A stretch of 53,981 nt of DNA from Candidatus Brockarchaeota archaeon (lineage in GTDB: Archaea; Thermoproteota; EX4484-205; JAAOZO01), in contig JAFNIV010000008.1 in NCBI GenBank assembly GCA_017601145.1, positions 1 to 53,981 on the forward strand, written 5' to 3'. Positions within the stretch are counted from its first letter, which is position 1. Each line of letters opens with the position of its first letter. The translations under genes and the position numbers were made by a program. This document shows positions 36,972 through 45,574 of this stretch, in pieces. The notes under the pieces were generated by a model. It did not search any database, was not told the origin of the DNA, and saw only the letters and a program-made list of their open reading frames with translations.

Positions 36972-37952
36972 ATGAGCTATTTTGTGGCAGTAGATGGGGG
37001 TGGAAGTAAGACAATAGCAGCGATTTTTTCGAAGGAAATAAACTTAATTTCATTTTCAAAAACAACTTCTTCTAATCCTAATGAAATTGGATTTGAAAGT
37101 GCCGCTAGAGTTGTTTACTCTGTAATTAGCGAAGCATTAATAAAAGCAAAGATACCTTTTTCAAAGTGTAGCTGGTACTCAATAGCTTTAGCAGGAATAG
37201 GAAGGGAAAGGGAGAAACTTATCTTCTTAAATAATTTAACAGAATTGCTTGGTGAAACAAAGATAGTTTCAGCAACAACGGATATTTACGCATCCTACAT
37301 ATCTGTTTTTACTGGTAAAGTTGGGATTTTACTAACAGTTGGAACAGGTTCTGCAGCGGTTTCATTCAATGAAAAAGGAGAAGAAATAAGAAGCGGTGGA
37401 TGGGGTGCAAGTTTGGATGATGAAGGAAGCGGCTACTGGATGGGGTTACAGGCGCTGAGAGCTGTTATGCAATCCTATGATGGTCGGCTTCCTAAAACTA
37501 AGCTTTATGACTCTGTACTTTCATGGCTATCATTAAACAACCCACTTGAACTCATCCCTTGGATAAACGATGCAAAAAGAGAAAAAATAGCAGCTATTGC
37601 TCCTATTGTAATTTCACTAGCAGAACAAAACGATCCTATAGCGCAAAAAATAGTAGAAAATGCAGCTACAGAGCTAGCGAAGATGGTTTGGGGAGTATGG
37701 AACAGGTTAGAAAGTTCACAAAAATATTCAACCAAACTTGCTTTTGCAGGAGGCTTATCACAGAGTCCTTTCTTTAAAGCAGCCATAGTAAGGAAACTAA
37801 GAGAAATAGAAATAAATTTCACATTAGAAGAAGTTCTACCTCATCCACTTATAGGTGCGGCTATGATTGCATTAGAAAATTTGGGAGTTAGTTTAGATGA
37901 AGAAAAACTAAATAAATTGAGACAAATAGTAACTAATGTAATTCTCCTTTGA
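36972..37952 (+). CDS. BadF/BadG-type sugar kinase (GlcNAc/MurNAc kinase-like)
   Basis: The 326-residue ASKHA ATPase has phosphate-1 loop AVDGGGSKTIAAIF, phosphate-2 LLTVGTGSAAV, the LDDEGSGYWMG motif typical of N-acetylhexosamine kinases and the adenosine segment AFAGGLSQSPFF. It is followed 21 bases later by MurQ. Together they would phosphorylate an amino sugar and cleave the lactyl ether of a MurNAc-6-phosphate-like substrate. The substrate is inferred from the neighbour. Confidence 0.8.
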   Translation: MSYFVAVDGGGSKTIAAIFSKEINLISFSKTTSSNPNEIGFESAARVVYSVISEALIKAKIPFSKCSWYSIALAGIGREREKLIFLNNLTELLGETKIVSATTDIYASYISVFTGKVGILLTVGTGSAAVSFNEKGEEIRSGGWGASLDDEGSGYWMGLQALRAVMQSYDGRLPKTKLYDSVLSWLSLNNPLELIPWINDAKREKIAAIAPIVISLAEQNDPIAQKIVENAATELAKMVWGVWNRLESSQKYSTKLAFAGGLSQSPFFKAAIVRKLREIEINFTLEEVLPHPLIGAAMIALENLGVSLDEEKLNKLRQIVTNVILL

Positions 37953-37973
37953 AGAATTTAAGAGAAGAAAAAA

Positions 37974-38900
37974 TTGAGCGAAATTTTTGATGAACTTCTT
38001 GAGCTAACTACAGAATCTAGGAATCTTCGGAGCATGAACATAGACAGAGTCTCTATCGAAGAAATTCTTAAAATAATAAATGAAGAAGACAAACTTGTTC
38101 CACTAGCGGTTGAAAAAGAAATCCCAAACATAGCTAAAGCGGTAAGGTTTGTGATAGATTCATTTAAGAAAAATGGAAGACTGATCTATGTTGGAACTGG
38201 AACGAGTGGGAGACTTGGTGTTCTAGACGCTGCTGAATGCCCGCCCACCTTTGGAGTAAGCTCCGACATGGTTGTTGGTATAATAGCAGGTTTTCCTGAA
38301 GCTCTATGGAAAGCAGTAGAAGGCGCTGAAGACTCTACAGAAGATGGAATGAGAGCAATGGAAAAAATTAGTGTAAATGAACGAGATACTGTAGTTGGCA
38401 TTTCAGCTTCTGGTAGAACACCATTTGTTATAGGCGCTCTGATAAAAGCGAAAGAAAGAGGAGCAAGAACTGTCGGAATAAGTACGAACAAAAATCCAAA
38501 GATCGCCAATTATGTAGAAGTTATGATTACACCATTGGTTGGTCCTGAAGTAATTACAGGTTCAACAAGAATGAAATCAGGAACAGCTCAAAAGCTTGTA
38601 CTTAATATGATTTCTACGGCCTCAATGATAGGTATAGGAAAAGTTTACCAAAACTTAATGATAGATCTAAAACCCCTTAATAATAAATTAATTGAGAGAG
38701 CAAAACGAATAATCATGGAACTTACTGGCGTAAATTACGAAAAAGCGTCAGAAATATTCTTGAAATCAGGTATGAATGTAAAGATATCTCTTGTTATGGC
38801 TCTTGGAAATGTAGAGGCTGAAGAAGCAAAAAAATTTTTAGAGTTGTCTGAAGGGCATGTGTTTAAGGCCGTAGAAATATCAAAAACTCAAAAAAAATAA
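37974..38900 (+). CDS. murQ: N-acetylmuramic acid 6-phosphate etherase-like (MurQ)
   Basis: The 308-residue SIS-domain protein has the MurQ hallmarks: YVGTGTSGRLGVLDAAECPP with catalytic Glu88, AVEGAEDS with Glu119, SASGRTPFVIGAL and GSTRMKSGTAQK. In bacteria it turns MurNAc-6-P into GlcNAc-6-P and lactate. Archaea lack murein, so it may salvage bacterial wall sugar or act on another ether-linked sugar. The start is TTG. It is co-transcribed with the sugar kinase. It is probably acquired from bacteria. Confidence 0.88.
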   Translation: MSEIFDELLELTTESRNLRSMNIDRVSIEEILKIINEEDKLVPLAVEKEIPNIAKAVRFVIDSFKKNGRLIYVGTGTSGRLGVLDAAECPPTFGVSSDMVVGIIAGFPEALWKAVEGAEDSTEDGMRAMEKISVNERDTVVGISASGRTPFVIGALIKAKERGARTVGISTNKNPKIANYVEVMITPLVGPEVITGSTRMKSGTAQKLVLNMISTASMIGIGKVYQNLMIDLKPLNNKLIERAKRIIMELTGVNYEKASEIFLKSGMNVKISLVMALGNVEAEEAKKFLELSEGHVFKAVEISKTQKK

Positions 38901-38926
38901 GTTTAAACTAAGGAAGACTTTGAAGT

Positions 38927-39064
38927 TTAAAATTCTTCTTCCTCTTCCTCTTCCTCAAAGTCCTCTTCTTCTAGCTCTTCTTCCCACTCTTCTTCTCCAA
39001 AGTCTTCCTCTTCTTCCCACTCTTCTTCCTCTTCCTCTTCCTCAAAGTCCTCTTCTTCAGACAT
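38927..39064 (-). CDS. Hyperacidic 45-residue protein
   Basis: The frame begins MSEEEDFEEEEEEEEWEEEE, followed by DFGEEEWEEELEEEDF and a final run of eight Glu before Phe. Apart from Met, Ser, Gly and Leu it contains only Glu, Asp, Phe and Trp, about three-quarters Glu. The DF-E8 block occurs twice. Codons alternate GAA and GAG, and ATG and TAA frame it cleanly. A TATA-like TTTTTAAATAG and GGTATTTAAG lie about 25-45 bases upstream. It resembles the acidic tails of eukaryotic chaperones and prothymosin-like proteins. The function is unknown. A nucleic-acid mimic or histone chaperone-like role is speculation. Confidence 0.6.
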   Translation of the reverse strand: MSEEEDFEEEEEEEEWEEEEDFGEEEWEEELEEEDFEEEEEEEEF

Positions 39065-39240
39065 TTTTGCTCGGCTGAAGCTTAAATACCTCTATTTAAA
39101 AATTTATTCACGAGCTTGCAAAGAATAAAAACCTCTTTAAATCGTTAAAAACAAAAAGAGTTTACTTAGCTCCCTTTTTAAAAAAGGCTTTGGTGCAAAT
39201 CTTTTCTGTATCGATTTGGGGGAGATGCTTCTTTATTTTT

Positions 39241-39280
39241 GACATTCTCCTCAGCTGAATCGAGAGATTTTCGATTCTTC
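39241..39280 (-). repeat. IS200/IS605-like right-end hairpin B
   Basis: On the minus strand, GAATCGAAAATCTCTCGATTC is a perfect 7-bp stem (GAATCGA/TCGATTC), followed by AGCTGAGGAGAATGTC. The tail matches hairpin A almost base for base. No transposase gene is next to it. Confidence 0.5.
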
Positions 39281-39782
39281 AAGGCGAGCCTTTCATACTA
39301 GTTCTAAGCTACATAAAAGCAACCCTAAACTAAGCATATAGCTTAGTCTGCGGTTGAAACCTTTACCAACCTTATTAGCCTGTGCCTTATTCCAGCTTTT
39401 AGCATTTGAACTGTACCAAGCGACACGCTTAAAAGCATACCTAAAGCATCTATTTTAAGTTTATCAAAAATTCAGCCTCATAATTAAAAATGTAGAGTTT
39501 CTTATAGAGATTCCTGTAAATGAAGCCTACTTTCAGCTAGTGTACAGGAATTGAGATCTTACTCAGAATGTAAACCAAACTACATGTTACTTAAGTTTAG
39601 CTTTTTTGGTATAAAAAAGATCGTTCTAAGGTTCTGTGTTAAAAGGCTTTCTAATTTGAGATAAAAATTATAACTAACATCAGTATATCGTCTTAGGTTT
39701 TCTTTGCTTTTATAAGAAATGTATTTGTTTTAAACTAAACTATTTCAATCAGAAAAGAAAAGTTACAGTTAAAACAAAAAAC

Positions 39783-39790
39783 TTATATAA
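39783..39790 (+). promoter_or_regulatory. TATA box of the threonine synthase gene
   Basis: TTATATAA lies 30 bases before ATG 39820 and 85 bases before the TTG that opens the long frame. A start site 25 bases downstream would leave about 60 bases of structured leader before the TTG. Confidence 0.6.
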
Positions 39791-39819
39791 TTACTCAATT
39801 ACTCTAGAGTAAGTAAAAA

Positions 39820-39897
39820 ATGGATAACAGAATCGTCGGCCTAAGGCCGACGGGAGGGGTAGGTAAAGCTACCCTTGGAAGGCGAAGAAGACTATAA
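39820..39897 (+). promoter_or_regulatory. Structured leader with a 25-codon upstream frame
   Basis: ATG 39820 opens a 25-codon frame (MDNRIVGLRPTGGVGKATLG, then RRRRL and stop) that overlaps the threonine synthase start in another frame. The same bases form two hairpins. One is GTCGGCC-TAA-GGCCGAC (39835-39851). The other is GGGTAG-GTAAAG-CTACCC (39857-39874), directly before TTG 39875. This could be a cis-acting RNA or leader peptide controlling the gene. I tested BHB introns here that would join the two frames and found none that fit. Confidence 0.4.
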
Positions 39898-40819
39898 GTT
39901 TAATACACCATTGTTTAAAGTACCTACATCCTCATTTACAAAAAATGGATTTAGGTTGTACGTTAAGTTTGAAGGCTTAAATCCAACTGGAACTCAAAAG
40001 GATAGAATTGCTAGGCTTCATGTAAGTGCTGCTAAGAAGCAAGGCTACTATGGAATAACTGCAGGCACTTGCGGAAACTACGGTGCTTCGATCGCTTACT
40101 ACGCCAAGCTATATGGGCTTAAAGCTAAAATTTTCGTTCCTTTTGACTTTCACCCAACTAGATTGGAAAAATATGCCAGTAGTAATGTCGAAATAGTAAG
40201 AGTAAAGGGGTATTATGAAGAAGCTGTTGCAAAGAGTATTGAGTTTGCTGAAAAAAATGGTTTTTATGACGCTAACGCAGGGTCAAAAAATAGCCAACTA
40301 GATTACGAAGGATACAAAACTATATCCTGGGAGATTGTTGAAAAACTTGGCAATACTCCTGACCTAGTAATAGTTCCTGTTGGAAATGGGACTACTATTT
40401 ATGGCATATACGCTGGCTTTCTTGAATTAAGAAACAATGGCATGATAGATAGAGTTCCAAGCATGATAGGTGTTGCGCCTGCTGATGCCAATCCAATAGT
40501 AGCATCATACCTAAGTAAAAGTAACGAGTATCATGATCTTGCACCGGAAAAAATAAAAATTACAGAAGAAAATGAGCCACTTGCAAACTATAAGTCTCTT
40601 GATGGGAAGAAGGCTTTTGAAGCAATAAGGGCTTCAAGAGGTTTTGCTATTTCAGTTGAAAATGAAGATATGAAGTTTGGAACATCATTTCTTAAAAGTA
40701 AAATAGGAATTGATGCTCTTCCTGCATCGGCATCAGCTGTTGCAGCTCTCTGGAAAGTACCTCACGAAATTATACATAATAAAATCATCGTATCTTTAAT
40801 AACTGGCAGTCAGAAGTAG
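39875..40819 (+). CDS. thrC: Threonine synthase-like PLP enzyme
   Basis: The 314-residue fold-type II PLP enzyme has the catalytic lysine in NPTGTQKDRIAR (usual S-F-K-D-R), the asparagine loop GTCGNYGASIAYYA, and the phosphate loop VPVGNGTTIYG. It fits threonine synthase, which makes threonine from phosphohomoserine, though the motif is variant, so a related dehydratase is possible. The N-terminal zinc-ribbon of many archaeal forms is absent. The TTG start has no Shine-Dalgarno and sits against a hairpin. The true start may be elsewhere. Confidence 0.75.
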   Translation: MEGEEDYKFNTPLFKVPTSSFTKNGFRLYVKFEGLNPTGTQKDRIARLHVSAAKKQGYYGITAGTCGNYGASIAYYAKLYGLKAKIFVPFDFHPTRLEKYASSNVEIVRVKGYYEEAVAKSIEFAEKNGFYDANAGSKNSQLDYEGYKTISWEIVEKLGNTPDLVIVPVGNGTTIYGIYAGFLELRNNGMIDRVPSMIGVAPADANPIVASYLSKSNEYHDLAPEKIKITEENEPLANYKSLDGKKAFEAIRASRGFAISVENEDMKFGTSFLKSKIGIDALPASASAVAALWKVPHEIIHNKIIVSLITGSQK

Positions 40820-41223
40820 TCTTCTTACACTCATACTATGAAGCAAGAAAATCACTAATTCATTTACGAAAGTAGTCTATACTAAGCTTATATTGGGATA
40901 AGCCACATAGATATTTGAACTTACCTATGTACAACATTAGGCTAGGCTTCATGAACTATTGAAATCTCAGGTTTATATTAAAAAAATGGGGCATAATTTT
41001 CAGAGTCAAAGCTTTAGTTTTGCGACTTCAAATAAGATATAACAAGACGAATCTTTGTTAAACTAAAAGATATGCCCATCAAACCAGGAAGCTATAATTT
41101 TATTTTTTCGCTGAACATTCTAATAGCAAAAACTTATACTAACATGTGAAAGTAAGCATTTTCCAAAAATAGAAAGACAGAGATTTGTTTATAACTTCTT
41201 ATTACCCAACCAAGAGTTACGAG
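40820..41223. other. AT-rich intergenic region, no gene seen
   Basis: About 400 bases precede the hydrogenase operon. TTTGTTTATAAC (41183-41194) is a likely TATA box about 30 bases before ATG 41224. No other signal was seen. Confidence 0.4.
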
Positions 41224-42819
41224 ATGGTAAAGTTAACAATTAATGAAAAAGAAGTTGAAGTTCCAGAAGGGTTTACGATACTTCAAGCTGCAAGAAAAGC
41301 CGGAATAGACATACCTACTCTCTGTAGCCTTGAGCCACTAACCAACGTAGCAGTCTGTAGATTATGTCTAGCAGAAGTAAAGGGGGGAAGAGCTTTAGTT
41401 CCTGCTTGTGCAACTCCAGTTGCTGAAGGAATGGTTGTTAAGACTAATACAGATAGAGTCTTAAGTGCAATTGAACAAAATCTTGAATTTATTGCAAGCG
41501 AACACGACTTTGACTGCCAAAATTGTCCAAGGAATGGAAATTGCGAACTGCAAATTTTAGCTTACAGATTTAACCTAGATAGACTAATTACGCAGCATCA
41601 CATAAGAAATTTAGAACCTGATACTTCAAGTCCTGCAATAACATTAAATTACAAAAAGTGCGTTCTTTGCTCTAGGTGTATAAGAACTTGTGCTGAGATT
41701 CAAACAGTTTATGCTTTAGATTATGCCTTTAGAGGTTATGACACTATCGTTACAACCCCGTTTAATGAAGGATTGGGGAATTCTTCTTGTGTTTCCTGTG
41801 GTCTTTGCACTCTTAATTGTCCAGTTGGCGCCTTAACAGAAAGAATGGAAGAAGAAGAAATTATTAACAAAATATCTTCTGGAGTAAGCTATGAACTAAT
41901 AGCAGACGATGTTGCAAGGCTAGCTCTTTCAGAAGAATTTTGGTATGCACCAGGAAGCGTTAAAGAAATCTCAGAAGAAGAAATTATAAAGTTAGGATTC
42001 AAGAGAATTACGGGTACTTCATTTTTTACGGGGTTATCCATAGTTGCTGAAGCTCATGAAATTTTAAGAAACTTAGAAAATGATTCGGTTAAGCCTCTTA
42101 TATCGCCAGCATGTCCTGCTGCGTCTGAATTTATAGAAAAATTTTTCCCAGAGTTCAAGAAAAACATAATCAAGGTTCCTTCTCAACTTCAATTACTTAC
42201 GAAAGAATCTGGTAACAAAGGAAAAATTGTAGTTCTTTCCCAATGCATAGCTAAGAAGAAAGAAATCAAATCTAAGAACATTAATGTAGACTATGTTCTT
42301 TCTGTTAGGGAAATGGCGAGGTTTATTAAAAAGAAAGGAGGAACACCTGACTCAATGGAATTTGTTGACATTGAAAATCCATCTCCTGAAATATTAGACT
42401 ACGTAAGTGGAGGGAGAACAGAATTAGTAATTAGAACGCTTTTTAATATAAATGGCTACAAATTAGAAGAGAGCATTATAGCCAACCTCAGAGATTTTAC
42501 GAAAAAAACAAAGAACTTTTCTCTTAAAATAAATAATCAAGAGTTTAATTTTGTTGTAACGAGTACACTTGGAGAACTAAGAAAAGTACTGGAGGCAGTA
42601 AAGTTTGGAGAAAAGATCGATTACATTGAAGCGAGAGCTTGCCCTAATGGATGTATAAGTGGTGGAGGAATGCCCATACCAACAAATGAAACAAAAAGAC
42701 TAGCTAGATCGGAAATGATCTATAGCGTATACGATAAACTAAAGTTAAAAGACCCTTGGGAATCCCCTGAGATCAGAGATGCTTATCAAAAGCTAGTTGG
42801 AACTGTAAAGGAGAGGTGA
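41224..42819 (+). CDS. [FeFe]-hydrogenase-like catalytic subunit with ferredoxin domains
   Basis: The 531-residue protein has the M3-type [FeFe]-hydrogenase layout. It has [2Fe-2S] (C34, C45, C48, C62), His-Cys [4Fe-4S] (H94, C98, C101, C107) and two [4Fe-4S] (C146-C156; C189-C199). The H-cluster domain retains all four cubane ligands: C297 (SPACPAAS), C341 (SQCIAKK) and C473/C477 (RACPNGCISGGG). The proton-transfer Cys of TSCCP is Ala296 and the bridging-region Met of MPC is Ser/Gln. ATG 41224 is chosen over an earlier TTG. [NiFe] subunits follow 6 bases later, giving a hybrid locus. The small H-cluster-side domain lacks usual maturases nearby. The subunit may be a true hydrogenase, a sensor, or an electron-transfer module. 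Confidence 0.88.
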   Translation: MVKLTINEKEVEVPEGFTILQAARKAGIDIPTLCSLEPLTNVAVCRLCLAEVKGGRALVPACATPVAEGMVVKTNTDRVLSAIEQNLEFIASEHDFDCQNCPRNGNCELQILAYRFNLDRLITQHHIRNLEPDTSSPAITLNYKKCVLCSRCIRTCAEIQTVYALDYAFRGYDTIVTTPFNEGLGNSSCVSCGLCTLNCPVGALTERMEEEEIINKISSGVSYELIADDVARLALSEEFWYAPGSVKEISEEEIIKLGFKRITGTSFFTGLSIVAEAHEILRNLENDSVKPLISPACPAASEFIEKFFPEFKKNIIKVPSQLQLLTKESGNKGKIVVLSQCIAKKKEIKSKNINVDYVLSVREMARFIKKKGGTPDSMEFVDIENPSPEILDYVSGGRTELVIRTLFNINGYKLEESIIANLRDFTKKTKNFSLKINNQEFNFVVTSTLGELRKVLEAVKFGEKIDYIEARACPNGCISGGGMPIPTNETKRLARSEMIYSVYDKLKLKDPWESPEIRDAYQKLVGTVKER

Positions 42820-42825
42820 TAGAAA

Positions 42826-43554
42826 ATGGGAAAAAAGGTTGCATTGTTTAGCTTAACTGACTGTCAAGGTTGTGAGTTCGTAGTGTTACAGCTTGGAGAA
42901 AAGTTACTTGAAGTAGCGAAAGAAGCTGATTTTGCAAACTTCAGGCTAGCTTCAAGCAGGAAAGAAGACGGACCATTTTTTATCTCGTTTGTTGATGGAG
43001 CAGTTACTTCAAATGAAGAAATTGAACGTTTAAAGTGGATTAGAACTAATTCAAAGTACCTAGTTGCTCTAGGTTCATGCGCAACAACAGGAGGAGTAAA
43101 TACATTAAAGAATTATTTTTCTGGTGTTAACTTTCCTAAAGAAGTTTATTCTAGAGATTTTGAGTCCTTTGAAGCAAAGCCAATAAGTGAATATGTAAAG
43201 GTTGACGTTTTGATACCAGGTTGTCCAATAAACCTGGAAGAGTTTGTATTTGTACTTAAGGCTCTCTTGGAAGATAGAGTCTTAAAATTGAAATTAGCTC
43301 CTGTGTGTGAAGATTGCAAGAAAAATGGCATTGAGTGCATTACTAAAAGAGGAGTGTTTTGCTTAGGACCTTACACAATAGGTGGATGCGGAGCGCCATG
43401 TCCTGCCGCAGGCGTATCTTGTTTTGGATGTAGAGGGCCGTTGTTTAGTCCAAATGTAACAGACGCAGAAAAAGTATTAAAAGATAGGTTTATGCATGGA
43501 GGAATTTTGTTCACTGGATTAGGATGGGTTTTAGTTAAAGGTGAAAGTAAATGA
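42826..43554 (+). CDS. [NiFe]-hydrogenase small subunit (group 3-like)
   Basis: The 242-residue protein has the proximal-cluster pair TDCQGCE (C13, C16), VALGSCATTGG and LIPGCPINLEEF. A C-terminal cysteine-rich segment (about 162-205: CEDCKKNGIEC and GGCGAPCPAAGVSCFGCRGP) gives further Fe-S clusters. No twin-arginine signal is present, so it is cytoplasmic. This matches soluble group 3 enzymes. It lies between the [FeFe]-like and large subunits and overlaps the latter by four bases. Confidence 0.93.
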   Translation: MGKKVALFSLTDCQGCEFVVLQLGEKLLEVAKEADFANFRLASSRKEDGPFFISFVDGAVTSNEEIERLKWIRTNSKYLVALGSCATTGGVNTLKNYFSGVNFPKEVYSRDFESFEAKPISEYVKVDVLIPGCPINLEEFVFVLKALLEDRVLKLKLAPVCEDCKKNGIECITKRGVFCLGPYTIGGCGAPCPAAGVSCFGCRGPLFSPNVTDAEKVLKDRFMHGGILFTGLGWVLVKGESK

Positions 43555-44864
43555 CAAGTGGAGAAAAGTCAATTAAACTAGAATATATAACTAGAGTTGA
43601 AGGCCATGCAAACGTGTATATAAGAGTATCAAAGAATGAAGTAGAAGAAGTTAAAATGCAAGTCATTGAAACACCTAGATTTTTTGAAGCAATGCTAAAA
43701 GGCAGAAAGATCAAAGAAGCTCACACAATAGTTTCAAGGATATGTGGTATTTGCGATTTTTCACACACTTTAGCTTCTGTTGAAACAACTGAGAATGCTC
43801 TCAGTATGCAAGTAAGTGAACAAACAAAACTACTAAGAAAGCTCGTAATGTATGGTCAACATATTTACAGTCATGCTTTGCATTTATACTTATTATCTTT
43901 ACCGGACTATCTTGGATTTCCAGACGCTATTAAAATGGCTTCCGAATATCCCGAAGAAGTTAAAAGAGGAATGAGACTAAAAAAAGTTGGCAATGAAATT
44001 TCGAGAATAATAGGAGGAAGAGCAACTATGAGTATTTCAATTATTCCTGGAGGGTTTGCAAAATTACCAAGCAAGGAAGATCTGGAGAAAATAAAATCGT
44101 TATTGAAAGAGGGTCTGGAAGATGCAAAAAAGACATTAGAACTCTTTGCATCTTTAAAACCTCCAAGATTGCTCAGGGAAACACAATTTGCGGCAATTGA
44201 TAGTAAAGAAGACAAATACCCCTTAATATTAGGAGAGGTAATTAGAACATCTGATGGAATATACTTTAATAAAGAAGAATTTGAGAAAAAATATGTAGAG
44301 CAGGCTAGAGAGTACTCTTATGCTAAGTTTGGAACAATTGACTCAAAGGCTCCAATGGTTGGAGCTCTTGCAAGGTTTAATATTCATGGAGAAGAAAAAC
44401 TAACTTCACCTACGAAGAGCTTACTCAAGTCGCTTTCTATCTCGAATACGCTAAACAACAGGTACGATAACAATTTAGCTCAAGCTATTGAAATGGTTGA
44501 TTTCTTCTATAAAGCTCAAGAAGTTACTGAACAACTTCTATCAAATGGCATAAGGCAAGAGGAACCTTTACAACTTTTACCGAAAGAAGCTTCAGGAGTA
44601 GGAGCAGTTGAAGCACCAAGAGGAATTTTATATCATAGATACTCCTTCGATAAAGAAGGAAGAATCCAAAACGCCAATATAGTTACTCCAACTGCAATGA
44701 ATGTATTTTCATTAGAGCTTGATATAAAGCAGCTCCTTTCAGAAAACTTAGACTTACCTGAGTCAAAACTAGTCGAAATAATAGAAAAACTAATCAGAGC
44801 ATACGATCCTTGTTATTCTTGCTCAGCACATTTCCTAAAGCTAAAAATAGAGAGAGAGCAGTAG
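43551..44864 (+). CDS. [NiFe]-hydrogenase large subunit (group 3-like)
   Basis: The 437-residue catalytic subunit has the L1 motif SRICGICDFSH and L2 motif YDPCYSCSAHFLKLK, so all four nickel-iron cysteine ligands are present. L0 appears as EYITRVEGHANVYI. The tail after L2 is only about 11 residues, so maturation may differ or need little proteolysis. The enzyme should oxidise or make H2 in the cytoplasm. Electron partners are the small subunit and probably the [FeFe]-like subunit encoded first. Confidence 0.94.
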   Translation: MTSGEKSIKLEYITRVEGHANVYIRVSKNEVEEVKMQVIETPRFFEAMLKGRKIKEAHTIVSRICGICDFSHTLASVETTENALSMQVSEQTKLLRKLVMYGQHIYSHALHLYLLSLPDYLGFPDAIKMASEYPEEVKRGMRLKKVGNEISRIIGGRATMSISIIPGGFAKLPSKEDLEKIKSLLKEGLEDAKKTLELFASLKPPRLLRETQFAAIDSKEDKYPLILGEVIRTSDGIYFNKEEFEKKYVEQAREYSYAKFGTIDSKAPMVGALARFNIHGEEKLTSPTKSLLKSLSISNTLNNRYDNNLAQAIEMVDFFYKAQEVTEQLLSNGIRQEEPLQLLPKEASGVGAVEAPRGILYHRYSFDKEGRIQNANIVTPTAMNVFSLELDIKQLLSENLDLPESKLVEIIEKLIRAYDPCYSCSAHFLKLKIEREQ

Positions 44865-44911
44865 CTTTCTATTTAAATTTTATTTCTCAATTTTTAAAAA
44901 CGATATACTAC

Positions 44912-45574
44912 TTAATTTTTAGTTGTTTTACTAGCGTTATAAAAGTCATCTAATTTCTTCTGAAGCCTTAAACTTCTGATTTCTTGGTAGAGGTCTGAAA
45001 TTGAAGCTTCTATCGTAATTCTATTTACATCGATCTTCCTTCTTAAACCAGGAGCCACAGATTCAGTTAAAGGGGTTTTCTGTATGTTGTTGTATATTTC
45101 TTGCATTACATCTAATAACTCTTTTGCTTCTTCTACTTTTTGATCTATTAAGTTTGATATAACTTCTCTTCTAAGCTCCCCTATTAAGTCAGAAAGACCT
45201 AACAACAAAGATAAGCTTGGAATTAAGTTTGTTTCCTTTACTACGTTCTTCATATCTCCAACTATTAATGAAAATAGAACTAGTGATTCAAAGAATTCTT
45301 GATAGACTTGAATAACATAACCCCAATCAGTTAATTTGCTATCGTAGGTTAGTTGATGAAATATTTTTACTTTCTTTTTTAACTTCACAATTTCTTCACT
45401 AGCAAGCTTTAAGTCTCTTCTGTGAATGAAAGAAACAACTTCTCTTGAAGCTTTAATTATTTCATCTCCTAACTGAGTTATTTTCCTTTTTTCATCTTCC
45501 TTCTTCTTTAACTCTTCTAGAGCTTTATCTATTCTACGACTTAAGAAAGTTAGAATTTTTTCTCTCTTAGACAA
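44912..45574 (-). CDS. Translin-family protein
   Basis: The 220-residue all-helical protein matches archaeal translin homologues: [20 protein letters not shown] near residues 43-62, [39 protein letters not shown] and [20 protein letters not shown]. Translins bind single-stranded DNA/RNA and some have RNase activity. It starts within the end of L37e (8-base overlap), after LSm. The operon context (LSm-L37e-translin) supports a role in RNA. Confidence 0.85.
   Translation of the reverse strand: MSKREKILTFLSRRIDKALEELKKKEDEKRKITQLGDEIIKASREVVSFIHRRDLKLASEEIVKLKKKVKIFHQLTYDSKLTDWGYVIQVYQEFFESLVLFSLIVGDMKNVVKETNLIPSLSLLLGLSDLIGELRREVISNLIDQKVEEAKELLDVMQEIYNNIQKTPLTESVAPGLRRKIDVNRITIEASISDLYQEIRSLRLQKKLDDFYNASKTTKN

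Larger units (their letters stand above)
39065..39819. other. Gene-poor region with IS-like hairpin B and threonine synthase promoter
   Basis: No intact gene was found. The minus strand at about 39340-39460 has an open frame reading VAWYSSNAKSWNKAQANKVG, not recognised, just upstream of hairpin B. The two may belong to one decayed IS200/IS605-type element. The TATA box of the threonine synthase gene lies at 39783-39790. Confidence 0.4.

Noticed and set aside
38935-39061. Simple CTTCTTC repeat with no coding meaning
   Set aside because: Considered, but a clean ATG-to-TAA frame, Trp/Phe/Gly positions and an upstream TATA-like box make a real small protein more likely.
39820-39897. A BHB intron joining ATG 39820 to the threonine synthase frame
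   Set aside because: Introns of 16, 19, 22, 25 and 28 nt were tried by hand. None gave a 4-bp exon-intron helix with 3-nt bulges and a sound outer helix, and the 6-8-bp hairpin competes.
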